12,629 bases of DNA from NCBI GenBank assembly GCA_029859085.1, contig JAOUDU010000022.1, forward strand, positions 1 to 12,629, given 5' to 3'. How positions within the stretch are numbered: position 1 is the stretch's first letter; each line of letters starts with the position of its first letter. This DNA comes from Gammaproteobacteria bacterium (GTDB lineage: Bacteria; Pseudomonadota; Gammaproteobacteria; Pseudomonadales; Halieaceae). The position numbers and the translations under genes are program-made. The notes under the pieces are model-generated. The model saw nothing but the letters and a program-made list of their open reading frames with translations, searched no databases and was not told the origin of the DNA. Positions 5,033-12,014 of this stretch are shown here, in pieces.

Positions 5033-6301
5033 TCACGCGATTTTGAAGGGTTTTTTCAGCTTTTTGGGCACCGGGGTATTTTTCAGCCGGACATAGACAG
5101 GCATGCCGTTGCGATAGTCCGGGTAGGCCTCGCCGCCGATCAGGGGTGACAGGTATTCGAGGGCCTGTGCGGTGATGCCGAAGCCGTCCCGGGTAATGTA
5201 ATTGCGCGGCATTTTCTTTTCCCGGTTGGCGACATTCTCCAGCCGTGCCTCGCCGATTGACCAGCTGTAACGCTTGCCCTTGCCGCGCACGATGCAGGGC
5301 ATGACGGCGTTGTCCCCGCGCAGGGCGAATTCCACCGCCGCCTCGCCCAGGGCATAGGCCTGTTCGACGTCGGTCCGGGAGGCGATATGGCGGGCGGAGC
5401 GCTGCAGGTAATCCGCCACCGCCCAGTGGTATTTGTAGCCCAGTTCATCCTTGACCATAGCGGCCAGGTATGGCGCCAGTCCCCCCAGCTGGCTGTGGCC
5501 GAAGGCGTCTTTCAGCCCGGACTCTGCCAGGAAGCGGCCATCCGCGTACTGGGTGCCCTCGGACGCCACTATGACGCAGTAGCCGCGCTGTTTGACCGTG
5601 CGCTGCACCCGGGCCAGGAATTTCTCCCGGTCGAAGGCAATTTCGGGGAACAGGATGATGTGGGGGGCGTCGCCCTCGCGCTCGGCGGCCAGGCCCGCGG
5701 CCGCGGCGATCCAGCCCGCGTGCCGGCCCATGACCTCCAGGATGAACACCTTGGTGGAGGTTTCGCACATGGAGGCGACGTCCAGTGCGGCTTCCCGGGT
5801 TGAAATGGCGATATATTTCGCCACCGAGCCGAAGCCGGGGCAGTTGTCGGTCAGGGGCAGGTCGTTGTCGATGGTCTTGGGGATATGGATGGCCTGTAGC
5901 GGGTAGCCCATCGTGGCACTGAGTTGCGAGACCTTGAGGCAGGTGTCGGCGGAATCCCCGCCACCGTTGTAGAAAAAGTAGCCGATATTGTGGGCCCTGA
6001 ACACCTCGATCAGCCGCTCGTATTCCGCGCGGTTCTCCTCCAGGCTTTTCAGCTTGTGGCGGCAGGAGCCGAACGCGCCGGCGGGCGTCGTCAGCAGGCC
6101 GTGCACCGCCGCCTTGCTCTCCTTGCTGGTATCGATCAGCTCTTCGCGCAGCGCGCCGATGATGCCATTGCGTCCGGCGTAGACCTTGCCGATCCGGTCG
6201 CGGTGTTTCCTGGCGGTCTCGATCACGCCGCAGGCCGATGCGTTGATGACCGCGGTTACGCCTCCGGACTGGGCGTAGAAAGCATTCTTCTTGTTGGACA
6301 T
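5033..6301 (-). CDS. pfp: Pyrophosphate-type 6-phosphofructokinase
   Basis: Phosphorylates fructose-6-phosphate, with PPi rather than ATP as the likely donor; the PPi reaction is reversible. The 422-residue product starts MSNKKNAFYAQSGGVTAVIN. Diagnostic positions: GGGDS (113-117), where the fourth residue is Asp as in PPi enzymes (Gly104 in E. coli ATP-PFK); PKTIDND (141-147), where Lys replaces the Gly of the ATP enzyme, a PPi hallmark; and MGRHAG (191-196) for sugar-phosphate binding. The third residue of GGGDS is Gly where most PFKs have Asp, so the motif is slightly unusual. I chose the ATG at 6301 (GAGGAG nine bases upstream). The open frame extends 57 codons further, but that segment does not look like protein and overlaps the promoter region. 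It is divergent from mpl and upstream of ppa. Donor specificity is inferred from motifs only. Confidence 0.92.
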   Translation of the reverse strand: MSNKKNAFYAQSGGVTAVINASACGVIETARKHRDRIGKVYAGRNGIIGALREELIDTSKESKAAVHGLLTTPAGAFGSCRHKLKSLEENRAEYERLIEVFRAHNIGYFFYNGGGDSADTCLKVSQLSATMGYPLQAIHIPKTIDNDLPLTDNCPGFGSVAKYIAISTREAALDVASMCETSTKVFILEVMGRHAGWIAAAAGLAAEREGDAPHIILFPEIAFDREKFLARVQRTVKQRGYCVIVASEGTQYADGRFLAESGLKDAFGHSQLGGLAPYLAAMVKDELGYKYHWAVADYLQRSARHIASRTDVEQAYALGEAAVEFALRGDNAVMPCIVRGKGKRYSWSIGEARLENVANREKKMPRNYITRDGFGITAQALEYLSPLIGGEAYPDYRNGMPVYVRLKNTPVPKKLKKPFKIA

Positions 6302-6372
6302 CGGAAATCGCTCCTCGATCAAGGCCAGTGCCATGGCCCGCTGGTCGGCCACTGATCTGGCCGCTGGTTTCA

Positions 6373-6440
6373 GGCAGGCGGCAATGATACGAAACTTGGC
6401 CCCGTTTGTAGACTGTCCGCGCAGTTTTATACCGCCTGCC
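6373..6440. repeat. 9-bp inverted repeat embracing the pfp/mpl promoter region
   Basis: GGCAGGCGG at 6373-6381 is the exact reverse complement of CCGCCTGCC at 6432-6440, with 50 bases between. The interval holds the candidate pfp promoter and the AT-rich TTTTATA stretch. The arrangement fits a looped or paired operator for divergent genes. GC-rich nine-base matches can also arise by chance. Confidence 0.3.
6384..6412 (-). promoter_or_regulatory. Candidate sigma70 promoter for pfp
   Basis: On the minus strand, TCTACA (6407-6412) and TATCAT (6384-6389) are spaced by exactly 17 bases, with four and five consensus matches. It would give a leader of about 75 bases before the pfp ATG at 6301. This is the best minus-strand match in the 197-base divergent gap. 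Confidence 0.42.
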
Positions 6441-6486
6441 ATCTGTGGCGGCCCGACACTGCGTGCTACCATTGGCGGCTTTGTTC

Positions 6487-6493
6487 GGGGAGG
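6487..6493 (+). promoter_or_regulatory. Shine-Dalgarno that decides the mpl start
   Basis: GGGGAGG lies five bases before TTG at 6499. This strong site supports the TTG start over the ATG at 6445, which would add 18 residues absent from the E. coli homologue. Confidence 0.75.
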
Positions 6494-6498
6494 TCTGG

Positions 6499-7884
6499 TT
6501 GAAAGGGCATATTCACATCCTGGGTATCTGCGGTACGTTCATGGGCGGCATCGCCCTGCTGGCGAGGGAGATGGGGTTTCGGGTCACCGGTTCCGACACC
6601 GCTGTCTACCCCCCGATGAGTACGCAACTGCGCGCCGCGGGTATCGACCTGATGGAGGGCTACCTGCCTGAGCACCTGCACGAGCGGCCGGATTGCGTGG
6701 TCGTCGGCAACGCGATGACCCGGGGCAACCCGGCAGTGGAATACATGCTCAACCAGGGCCTGCCCTACACCTCCGGACCCCAGTGGCTGGCGGAGAACCT
6801 GCTGCGGGACAAGTGGGTGCTGGCGGTGGCCGGCACCCATGGCAAAACCACCACCAGCAGCCTGCTGGCGTGGATTCTCGAGTATGCCGGGATGGCGCCG
6901 GGCTTCCTGATAGGCGGTGTGCCTGCCAATTTTGGCCTGTCTGCACGTTCCGGCGACTCCGGGTTTTTTGTGGTGGAGGCGGATGAGTACGACACCGCGT
7001 TTTTCGACAAGCGCTCCAAGTTTGTCCACTACCGGCCCCGCACCCTGGCCATCAACAACCTGGAATTCGACCACGCCGATATCTTCGACGATCTCGGCGC
7101 GATCCAGCGACAATTCCATCACCTGCTGCGCTGCGTGCCCGGGGAGGGGCTGGTGATTCACCCCGCGGGTGTTGCGGCGGTCGATGCGACCCTCGCGATG
7201 GGTTGTTGGACGCCGACCAGCTCCTTCGGTATCGGCGCCGATTGCGGCGCCAACTGGCGGGCGCAGCTGCTGGCGGCGGATGGCACGGCCTTTCGCCTGC
7301 TCCGCGCAGGCGAACCGCCGCTGGATATCAACTGGTCCCAGTGCGGCCGGCACAACGTCGAAAATGCGCTGGTTGCAATGGCCGCCGCCCGCCACGTGGG
7401 TGTGGCGCCCGCAGTCGCCGCTGCCGCGCTGGCTGATTTCGACGGGGTCAAGCGCCGCCTGGAACTGCTGGGCCGGGTGCGCGATGTCGCGGTGTACGAC
7501 GACTTTGCCCATCACCCCACCGCCATCGCCACCACGTTGCAGGGCCTGCGCGCCCGCTCGGGGGGCGGGCGCCTCATCGCCCTGGTTGAGCCGCGCTCGA
7601 ACACCATGCGCATGGGTGAGCACCGCACACAACTCGCTGCTTCCACCGCCAGCGCCGACCTGGTGTACTGGTTCCAGCCCCCGGGGATGAACTGGTCGCT
7701 GGAAAGCGTCATAGAACAAAGCAGTTCACCAGCGCAACTGGCCGATAATATCGAAGACCTGGTGCGGCAGGTGGCGGCCGAGGCCGGGCCCGGCGACCAG
7801 GTGGTAATAATGAGCAATGGCGGTTTCGGTGGTATCCACCAGAAATTACTGGCCGAGTTAGCGAAGACACGTAGCGATGAATAA
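6499..7884 (+). CDS. mpl: UDP-N-acetylmuramate:L-Ala-gamma-D-Glu-meso-DAP ligase (murein peptide ligase)
   Basis: Cytoplasmic Mur-type ligase that joins recycled tripeptide to UDP-MurNAc with ATP, short-cutting peptidoglycan synthesis. The 461-residue product (E. coli 457) shows HILGICGTFMGG (5-16), SDTAVYPPMST (32-42), NAMTRGNPAVE (71-81), the ATP loop GTHGKTTT (112-119), EADEYD (160-165), KFVHYRPRTLAINNLEFDHAD (174-193), YDDFAHHPTA (333-342), EPRSNTM (364-370) and SNGGFGGIH (439-447). All are as in E. coli Mpl and not MurC. The start is TTG at 6499 with a strong GGGGAGG. It is the first gene of a four-gene block; its TAA is shared with the RND start in an ATGAATAA overlap of eight bases. 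Mpl, in this window also near an M15 peptidase, indicates active cell-wall recycling. Confidence 0.96.
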   Translation: MKGHIHILGICGTFMGGIALLAREMGFRVTGSDTAVYPPMSTQLRAAGIDLMEGYLPEHLHERPDCVVVGNAMTRGNPAVEYMLNQGLPYTSGPQWLAENLLRDKWVLAVAGTHGKTTTSSLLAWILEYAGMAPGFLIGGVPANFGLSARSGDSGFFVVEADEYDTAFFDKRSKFVHYRPRTLAINNLEFDHADIFDDLGAIQRQFHHLLRCVPGEGLVIHPAGVAAVDATLAMGCWTPTSSFGIGADCGANWRAQLLAADGTAFRLLRAGEPPLDINWSQCGRHNVENALVAMAAARHVGVAPAVAAAALADFDGVKRRLELLGRVRDVAVYDDFAHHPTAIATTLQGLRARSGGGRLIALVEPRSNTMRMGEHRTQLAASTASADLVYWFQPPGMNWSLESVIEQSSSPAQLADNIEDLVRQVAAEAGPGDQVVIMSNGGFGGIHQKLLAELAKTRSDE

Positions 7885-10474
7885 ACTCCTGCTGGCGTTA
7901 TACGATCGACTGATTCTTGGTCGTCCCTGGCTTGCGCTCGCACTGGTGGCAGTGCTGGTCTCGGGTTTTGCCACCCAGATGGGCAAAATCAAGCTCGATG
8001 CGTCGGCCGACTCGCTGATGCTGCAGGGCGACCCCTCGCTGGAGCTGTATCGCCAGATCAGCGCAGAATACGGTTCGGAAGAGTTCCTGCTGATTACCTG
8101 GCAGCCCCATGCCGACCTGTTGTCCCCGGAGTCCCTGCAGCCCCTGCGCAGCATGGCCGACGAGTTGCGCCAGCTCAAGGGCGTGTCATCGGTGGTCACC
8201 GTCTGGGATGTGCCCCTGCTGGAAAGCCCGCCGGTGACGCTCTCCGATATTTCCTCCCCGGAGCCGCTGCCCGGGCTGGCGGACCCCGGCATCGACCTGG
8301 AACTGGTGCGCAAGGAGCTGACCACCAGCCCGATCTACGCCGACCTGCTGGCCAGCCGCGACGGCAAGATCACGGCAGTCCAGATCAACCTTGAGCGGGA
8401 CGATGTCTATTACGACCTGCTGGCCAGGCGCGATACCCTGCGGGGCAAGCGCGACCGCGAGGGGTTGTCGACCCCGGAGCGAAAGGAACTCGCTGCGGTG
8501 GAGAAAGTATTCAAGGCCCACACCGCCGTTGCCCTGGATGCCCAGAGTCGCATGGTGGAGAAAGTGCGCAAGATAGCCGGGAGCTATCGCCAGTCCGCCG
8601 ACATTTTCGTAGGCGGTGTGCCGATGATCGCAGCCGACATGGTGAGTTTCATCGCCAGCGACCTGGTCATTTTCGGCAGTGCGATCCTGGGCATCATGCT
8701 GCTGGTGCTGGCGGTCATCTTCAGGCGTGTGCGCTGGGTGGTAATTCCACTGGTGACCTGCAGTGCCACGGTTATCATCATGCTGGGATTGCTCGGGGCG
8801 CTGGACTGGCGCATGACGGTCATTTCCTCCAATTTCGTCGCGGTGCTGCTGATCATTACCCTCGCCATTTCGATCCACCTGATCGTGCGCTACCGGGAGA
8901 TGCATGCGCTTGAGCCTGACGGTGACCTCCACGAGCGTGTTTTGCGCAGCATGCAACTGATGGCAATCCCCTGTATCTATACCGGCGCCACTACCATTGT
9001 CGCGTTCGTTTCGCTGGTGGTGTCCGGGATCCAGCCGGTTATAGATTTCGGCTGGATGATGACTACCGGCATCCTGCTGGCTCTGGTGCTGAATTTTATT
9101 GTCGTGCCCTGCCTGATCCTGGTTTGGCCTGAGGGTAAGCCCCATCGGCATACGGGCACCGATACCCCGCTGACGGCGAGGTTTGCCCGCGTGGTTCGCG
9201 ACCAGGGGGGCGCTATCCTGGCGGTGTCTGCCACCCTGATCATCCTGACGGTGGTGGGCATCGGCCGCCTGCAGGTGGAAAACCGGTTTATCGACTACTT
9301 TCACAAGTCGACGGAGATTTACCAGGGCATGGAGCTGCTGGATTCCAGGCTTGGTGGAACCATACCGCTGGACATTATTCTCGCGCCACCGGACATGGAC
9401 AAACCCTTGCCGGGGCTTGAACCCTCGCCGGCCGGTGCTGCCGAACCGGTTGCGTCAGATGACCCCTTCGCGGAAGACGGTGACGACTTTTCCACGCCCG
9501 CGAGCGCGGTTGGCGAGAATGACGGCGCTGACGAGTTCGCGAGCGACGGTGACGATTTTGCCAGCGGCGGGGAGTCCTTCAAACCCAGCTACTGGTTCAG
9601 CCTGGAGGGTATGCGGGAGCTGGACGCGGTGCACAATTACGTGGACTCGCTGCCGGAAACCGGCAAGGTGCTATCCCTGTCCACGGTATTCTCGGTCGTC
9701 AAGAATCTGCTCGGTGATGATATTGGCAGTGTCGAGCTGGCCATCGTCCAGAAAAGCCTGCCGCCGGATGTGAGTGCGATGATGGTCGAGCCTTATTTTT
9801 CCCGCGACCGCGAGCAGGCGCGGGTAACTGTCAGGGTAAAGGAAACCAGCAAGAGCCTGCGCCGTGACCAGTTTCTGCGGGATCTGCGCACCAACCTCAC
9901 TGACCGGCTGGGCATTGCGCCGGAGCGGATCCAGTTCACCGGCATGCTTGTGCTGTACAACGATGTGCTGCAGAGCCTTTACCGCTCCCAGATCCTTACC
10001 CTCGGGGCGGTATTCCTGGCGATATTGCTGATGTTCCTCGCGCTGTTCCGGTCGCTGTCGCTGGCGCTGATCACCCTCGCACCCAACCTGCTGGCAGCCG
10101 GCTTGGTGCTGGGTATCATGGGGTGGGCGGGTATCCCGCTGGATATCATGACCATCACCATTGCGGCTATCGTGGTCGGCATCGGTGTGGATGACTGTAT
10201 TCACTACGTACACCGCTTCCAGGTGGAGTTCCCGGTCGATCGCAATTACGAGGCCGCGATGTTCCGCTGCCACAACAGCATCGGGCGGGCGATGTACTAC
10301 ACCACCGTGACGGTGGTGGTCGGTTTCTCCATGCTCGCGCTGTCCAGTTTTACGCCCAGTATTTACTTCGGGCTGCTCACGGTGATGGCGATGGTGGCTG
10401 CGGTGCTTGGGGCGCTGTTGCTGCTGCCGCTGCTGATTGTGCTGCTCAAACCCCTCGGCCCGGAGGGCGCTTGA
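7877..10474 (+). CDS. MMPL/RND superfamily 12-TM transporter (lipid- or hydrophobe-exporter type)
   Basis: The 865-residue inner-membrane protein has the duplicated RND layout. Hydrophobic segments lie at about 18-34, 262-282, 288-308, 316-336, 365-385 and 393-416. A second set lies at about 446-462, 706-724, 728-748, 756-776, 808-826 and 832-856. Large periplasmic loops follow the first helix of each half. The proton-relay motif GIGVDDCIHYVHRF (768-781) is intact in the second half only. The equivalent first-half segment (TLAISIHLIVRY, 328-339) has no acidic residue. Relatives (MMPL, HpnN, SSD-type) move lipids or other hydrophobic molecules, and no substrate can be named here. The second loop contains an acidic insertion (527-567) with two similar DxFAxDGDDF modules. 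It starts by an eight-base overlap with mpl and its TGA overlaps the next ATG by one base, so it is translated within the mpl operon. Confidence 0.88.
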   Translation: MNKLLLALYDRLILGRPWLALALVAVLVSGFATQMGKIKLDASADSLMLQGDPSLELYRQISAEYGSEEFLLITWQPHADLLSPESLQPLRSMADELRQLKGVSSVVTVWDVPLLESPPVTLSDISSPEPLPGLADPGIDLELVRKELTTSPIYADLLASRDGKITAVQINLERDDVYYDLLARRDTLRGKRDREGLSTPERKELAAVEKVFKAHTAVALDAQSRMVEKVRKIAGSYRQSADIFVGGVPMIAADMVSFIASDLVIFGSAILGIMLLVLAVIFRRVRWVVIPLVTCSATVIIMLGLLGALDWRMTVISSNFVAVLLIITLAISIHLIVRYREMHALEPDGDLHERVLRSMQLMAIPCIYTGATTIVAFVSLVVSGIQPVIDFGWMMTTGILLALVLNFIVVPCLILVWPEGKPHRHTGTDTPLTARFARVVRDQGGAILAVSATLIILTVVGIGRLQVENRFIDYFHKSTEIYQGMELLDSRLGGTIPLDIILAPPDMDKPLPGLEPSPAGAAEPVASDDPFAEDGDDFSTPASAVGENDGADEFASDGDDFASGGESFKPSYWFSLEGMRELDAVHNYVDSLPETGKVLSLSTVFSVVKNLLGDDIGSVELAIVQKSLPPDVSAMMVEPYFSRDREQARVTVRVKETSKSLRRDQFLRDLRTNLTDRLGIAPERIQFTGMLVLYNDVLQSLYRSQILTLGAVFLAILLMFLALFRSLSLALITLAPNLLAAGLVLGIMGWAGIPLDIMTITIAAIVVGIGVDDCIHYVHRFQVEFPVDRNYEAAMFRCHNSIGRAMYYTTVTVVVGFSMLALSSFTPSIYFGLLTVMAMVAAVLGALLLLPLLIVLLKPLGPEGA
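9458..9577 (+). repeat. Duplicated acidic module inside the RND periplasmic loop
   Basis: Residues 528-538 (DDPFAEDGDDF) and 551-561 (ADEFASDGDDF) are near copies, 23 residues apart, in a Gly/Ser/Asp-rich stretch inside the second periplasmic loop. The DGDD core resembles Ca2+-binding loops only loosely. The sequence is otherwise low in structure. Confidence 0.7.
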
Positions 10475-10755
10475 TGCAGTGCCGCGAAGGCTGCGGCGCG
10501 TGCTGTATCGCACCCTCCATCGCCCGGCCTTACCATGGCATGCCCCTGGGCAAGGCGGCGGGTGAGCGCTGCGCACACCTCGATGAAAACATGCGTTGCC
10601 TGTTGTTTGGCGACCCGCGCAGGCCACTATTTTGCTCCACCTTTGCCGCGGAGCCGGCTGTTTGCGGCGAAAGCCGGGAGCAGGCCCTGCGCATCCTGGC
10701 CGAGCTCGAAGTGCTCACTCAGCCGGCGGCAGGCATGCCCGGGAGCGGTGGGTGA
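10474..10755 (+). CDS. YkgJ/YeiW-type cysteine-cluster protein (UPF0153-like)
   Basis: The 93-residue protein begins MQCREGCGACCIAPS and resembles, from memory, E. coli YeiW and the YkgJ family, which are predicted to bind zinc or an iron-sulfur cluster. Eight cysteines are visible: C3, C7, C10, C11, then C33, C42, C54 and C64, in the family spacing CxxxCxxCC...C...C...C...C. IAPSI, GMPLGKAAGERC and REQALRILAELEVLT also match the family pattern. Its biochemical role is not known. The ATG at 10474 overlaps the RND stop (TGATG), and its own TGA overlaps the next GTG by four bases, so it is embedded in the mpl operon. A TTG one codon upstream is possible but less likely. The extra tail QPAAGMPGSGG is absent or different in E. 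coli. Confidence 0.85.
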   Translation: MQCREGCGACCIAPSIARPYHGMPLGKAAGERCAHLDENMRCLLFGDPRRPLFCSTFAAEPAVCGESREQALRILAELEVLTQPAAGMPGSGG

Positions 10756-11348
10756 GCGAGCTGCCGCTGTTCCCCCTGTCGGGGGTGCTGATGCCCTTCG
10801 GGCGTGTCCCGCTGCAGATATTCGAGCAGCGCTACCTGGACCTGGTGCGGGATTGCATGAAGACGGACAGCGCTTTCGGCGTGGTGTGGATCCGGCGCGG
10901 TGCGGAGGTAGCCCAGCGAGGTGCCGCGTCGCCGCTATTGGGAGACTATGGCACCACGGCGCGCATCGTCGACTGGGACCAGTTGCCCAATGGCCTGTTG
11001 GGGATAACAATCCAGGGCGGCCGGCGTTTCGACCTGCTGGCGACCGGAGCCCGCGCCAATGGCCTGGTGGTCGGGGAGGTGGAGCTGCGCCCGGAGTTGT
11101 TGCCGGCTCCCGTGGAGCCCCGGTGGCAGTCCCTGCTCGACGTGCTGCACAGCCTCGAAACCCATCCCCATGTGCAACGCATGGCGCTGCAGCTCGATTA
11201 CAGCGATGCCTGGCAGGTGGCGTGCACCCTGGTGCAGCTGTTGCCGCTGGAGGAAGCGCTCAAGTATAAATTGCTGGGTATCGACGCCATCGAGGTGCTG
11301 ATGGGGGAGCTCGATGTCATCCTCAACCAGATCAGTGGCGAGGATTAG
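10752..11348 (+). CDS. Stand-alone LON substrate-binding domain protein
   Basis: The 198-residue product matches the N-terminal LON domain of Lon protease without the AAA+ and protease parts. It shows ELPLFPLSGVLMPFG (3-17), LQIFEQRYLDLV (21-32), GTTARIVDWDQLPNGLLGITIQGGRRF (67-93, the usual conserved strand pair) and LLPLEEALKYKLLGID (163-178). Such proteins are common in proteobacteria; they are thought to recognise protein or peptide partners, and function is not established. The start is GTG at 10752 with GGGAG six bases upstream and a GTGA overlap with the preceding stop. It ends the four-gene block and converges with rnt across only 18 bases, without an obvious terminator. Confidence 0.9.
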   Translation: MSELPLFPLSGVLMPFGRVPLQIFEQRYLDLVRDCMKTDSAFGVVWIRRGAEVAQRGAASPLLGDYGTTARIVDWDQLPNGLLGITIQGGRRFDLLATGARANGLVVGEVELRPELLPAPVEPRWQSLLDVLHSLETHPHVQRMALQLDYSDAWQVACTLVQLLPLEEALKYKLLGIDAIEVLMGELDVILNQISGED

Positions 11349-11366
11349 CAGCCTGCCGGAAAAGTT

Positions 11367-12014
11367 TCAGCTGAAGCTGGGCAGCCAGCCCCCGCACTCT
11401 TTCCAGCGATTGACGATTTCACAAAACAGCTCCGCAGTGCGTTCGGCGTCGTACGCGGCGGAGTGCGCCTCGTTGTTATCGAAACAGATCCCCGCCTCCA
11501 TGCAGGCCTTGGCCAGCACCGTCTGGCCATAGGCGAGACCCGACAGGGTGGCGGTATCAAAGAAGGAGAAGGGGTGAAAGGGGCTGCGCTTGATCCCGCA
11601 GCGTTCCACCGCCGCGTTGATGAAGCCGGCGTCGAAATGGGCGTTGTGCCCGACCAGTATGGCCCGGGTGCAGTTCTGGTCGCGGATCTCCTTGCGCAGC
11701 ACGCGAAACAATTCATCCAGTGCCTCCGCCTCTGGCACTGCCTGCCGGAAGGGGTGGTAGGGATCGATTCCGGTAAAATCCAGCGCCGACTGCTCGATAT
11801 TGGCACCCTCGAAGGGCTGCACGTGGAAGTCGTGGGTGCGGTGTACCGCCAGTAAACCGTTTTCATCCATGCGCACCGTGGTGGCGGCGATTTCCAGGAT
11901 GGCGTCGGTGCGGGCGATGAAGCCCCCGGTTTCCACGTCGACTATGACCGGCAGGAAACCGCGAAACCGATCGCATATGCGGTGCTCTTCTGCTTCTTTC
12001 AAGACCTCAGTCAC
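11367..12014 (-). CDS. rnt: Ribonuclease T
   Basis: DEDDh 3'-5' exonuclease that trims the 3' ends of tRNA, 5S and 23S rRNA and other small RNAs, and turns over the tRNA CCA end. The 215-residue product equals the E. coli length. Catalytic residues are all present at +3 relative to E. coli: D26 and E28 (VDVETGG), D128 (GHNAHFD), H184 and D189 (EAHSAAYD). Also seen are [10 protein letters not shown] (14-23), [16 protein letters not shown] (69-84), [28 protein letters not shown] (144-171) and [12 protein letters not shown] (195-206). I chose GTG at 12014, which overlaps the pyrC stop as GTGACTGA and gives the family length. A TTG at 12002, preceded by GAGG, is a possible alternative (four residues shorter). 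The pyrC-rnt order is the same in Pseudomonas. Confidence 0.95.
   Translation of the reverse strand: MTEVLKEAEEHRICDRFRGFLPVIVDVETGGFIARTDAILEIAATTVRMDENGLLAVHRTHDFHVQPFEGANIEQSALDFTGIDPYHPFRQAVPEAEALDELFRVLRKEIRDQNCTRAILVGHNAHFDAGFINAAVERCGIKRSPFHPFSFFDTATLSGLAYGQTVLAKACMEAGICFDNNEAHSAAYDAERTAELFCEIVNRWKECGGWLPSFS

Noticed and set aside
6406..6433. TTGTAG-16-TATACC as an mpl promoter
   Set aside because: Only three and four consensus matches; not better than chance in this gap, so the mpl promoter is left uncalled.
6302..6472. N-terminal extension of pfp by 57 codons
   Set aside because: The extension overlaps the candidate promoter, does not resemble PFK sequence, and the ATG at 6301 has a good GAGGAG.
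6466..7719. 417-codon minus-strand frame opposite mpl
   Set aside because: His/Gln/Gly-rich composition typical of antisense GC-rich DNA; mpl on the plus strand is unambiguous.
8186..9304. 372-codon minus-strand frame opposite the RND gene
   Set aside because: Same antisense artefact: His/Gln/Asp-rich, no domain, while the plus-strand frame shows clear membrane helices and RND motifs.
11363..11378. Near-palindrome AGTTTCAGCTGAAGCT between LON and rnt as a bidirectional terminator
   Set aside because: No proper loop and no T-tract on either side; part of it codes for the end of RNase T.
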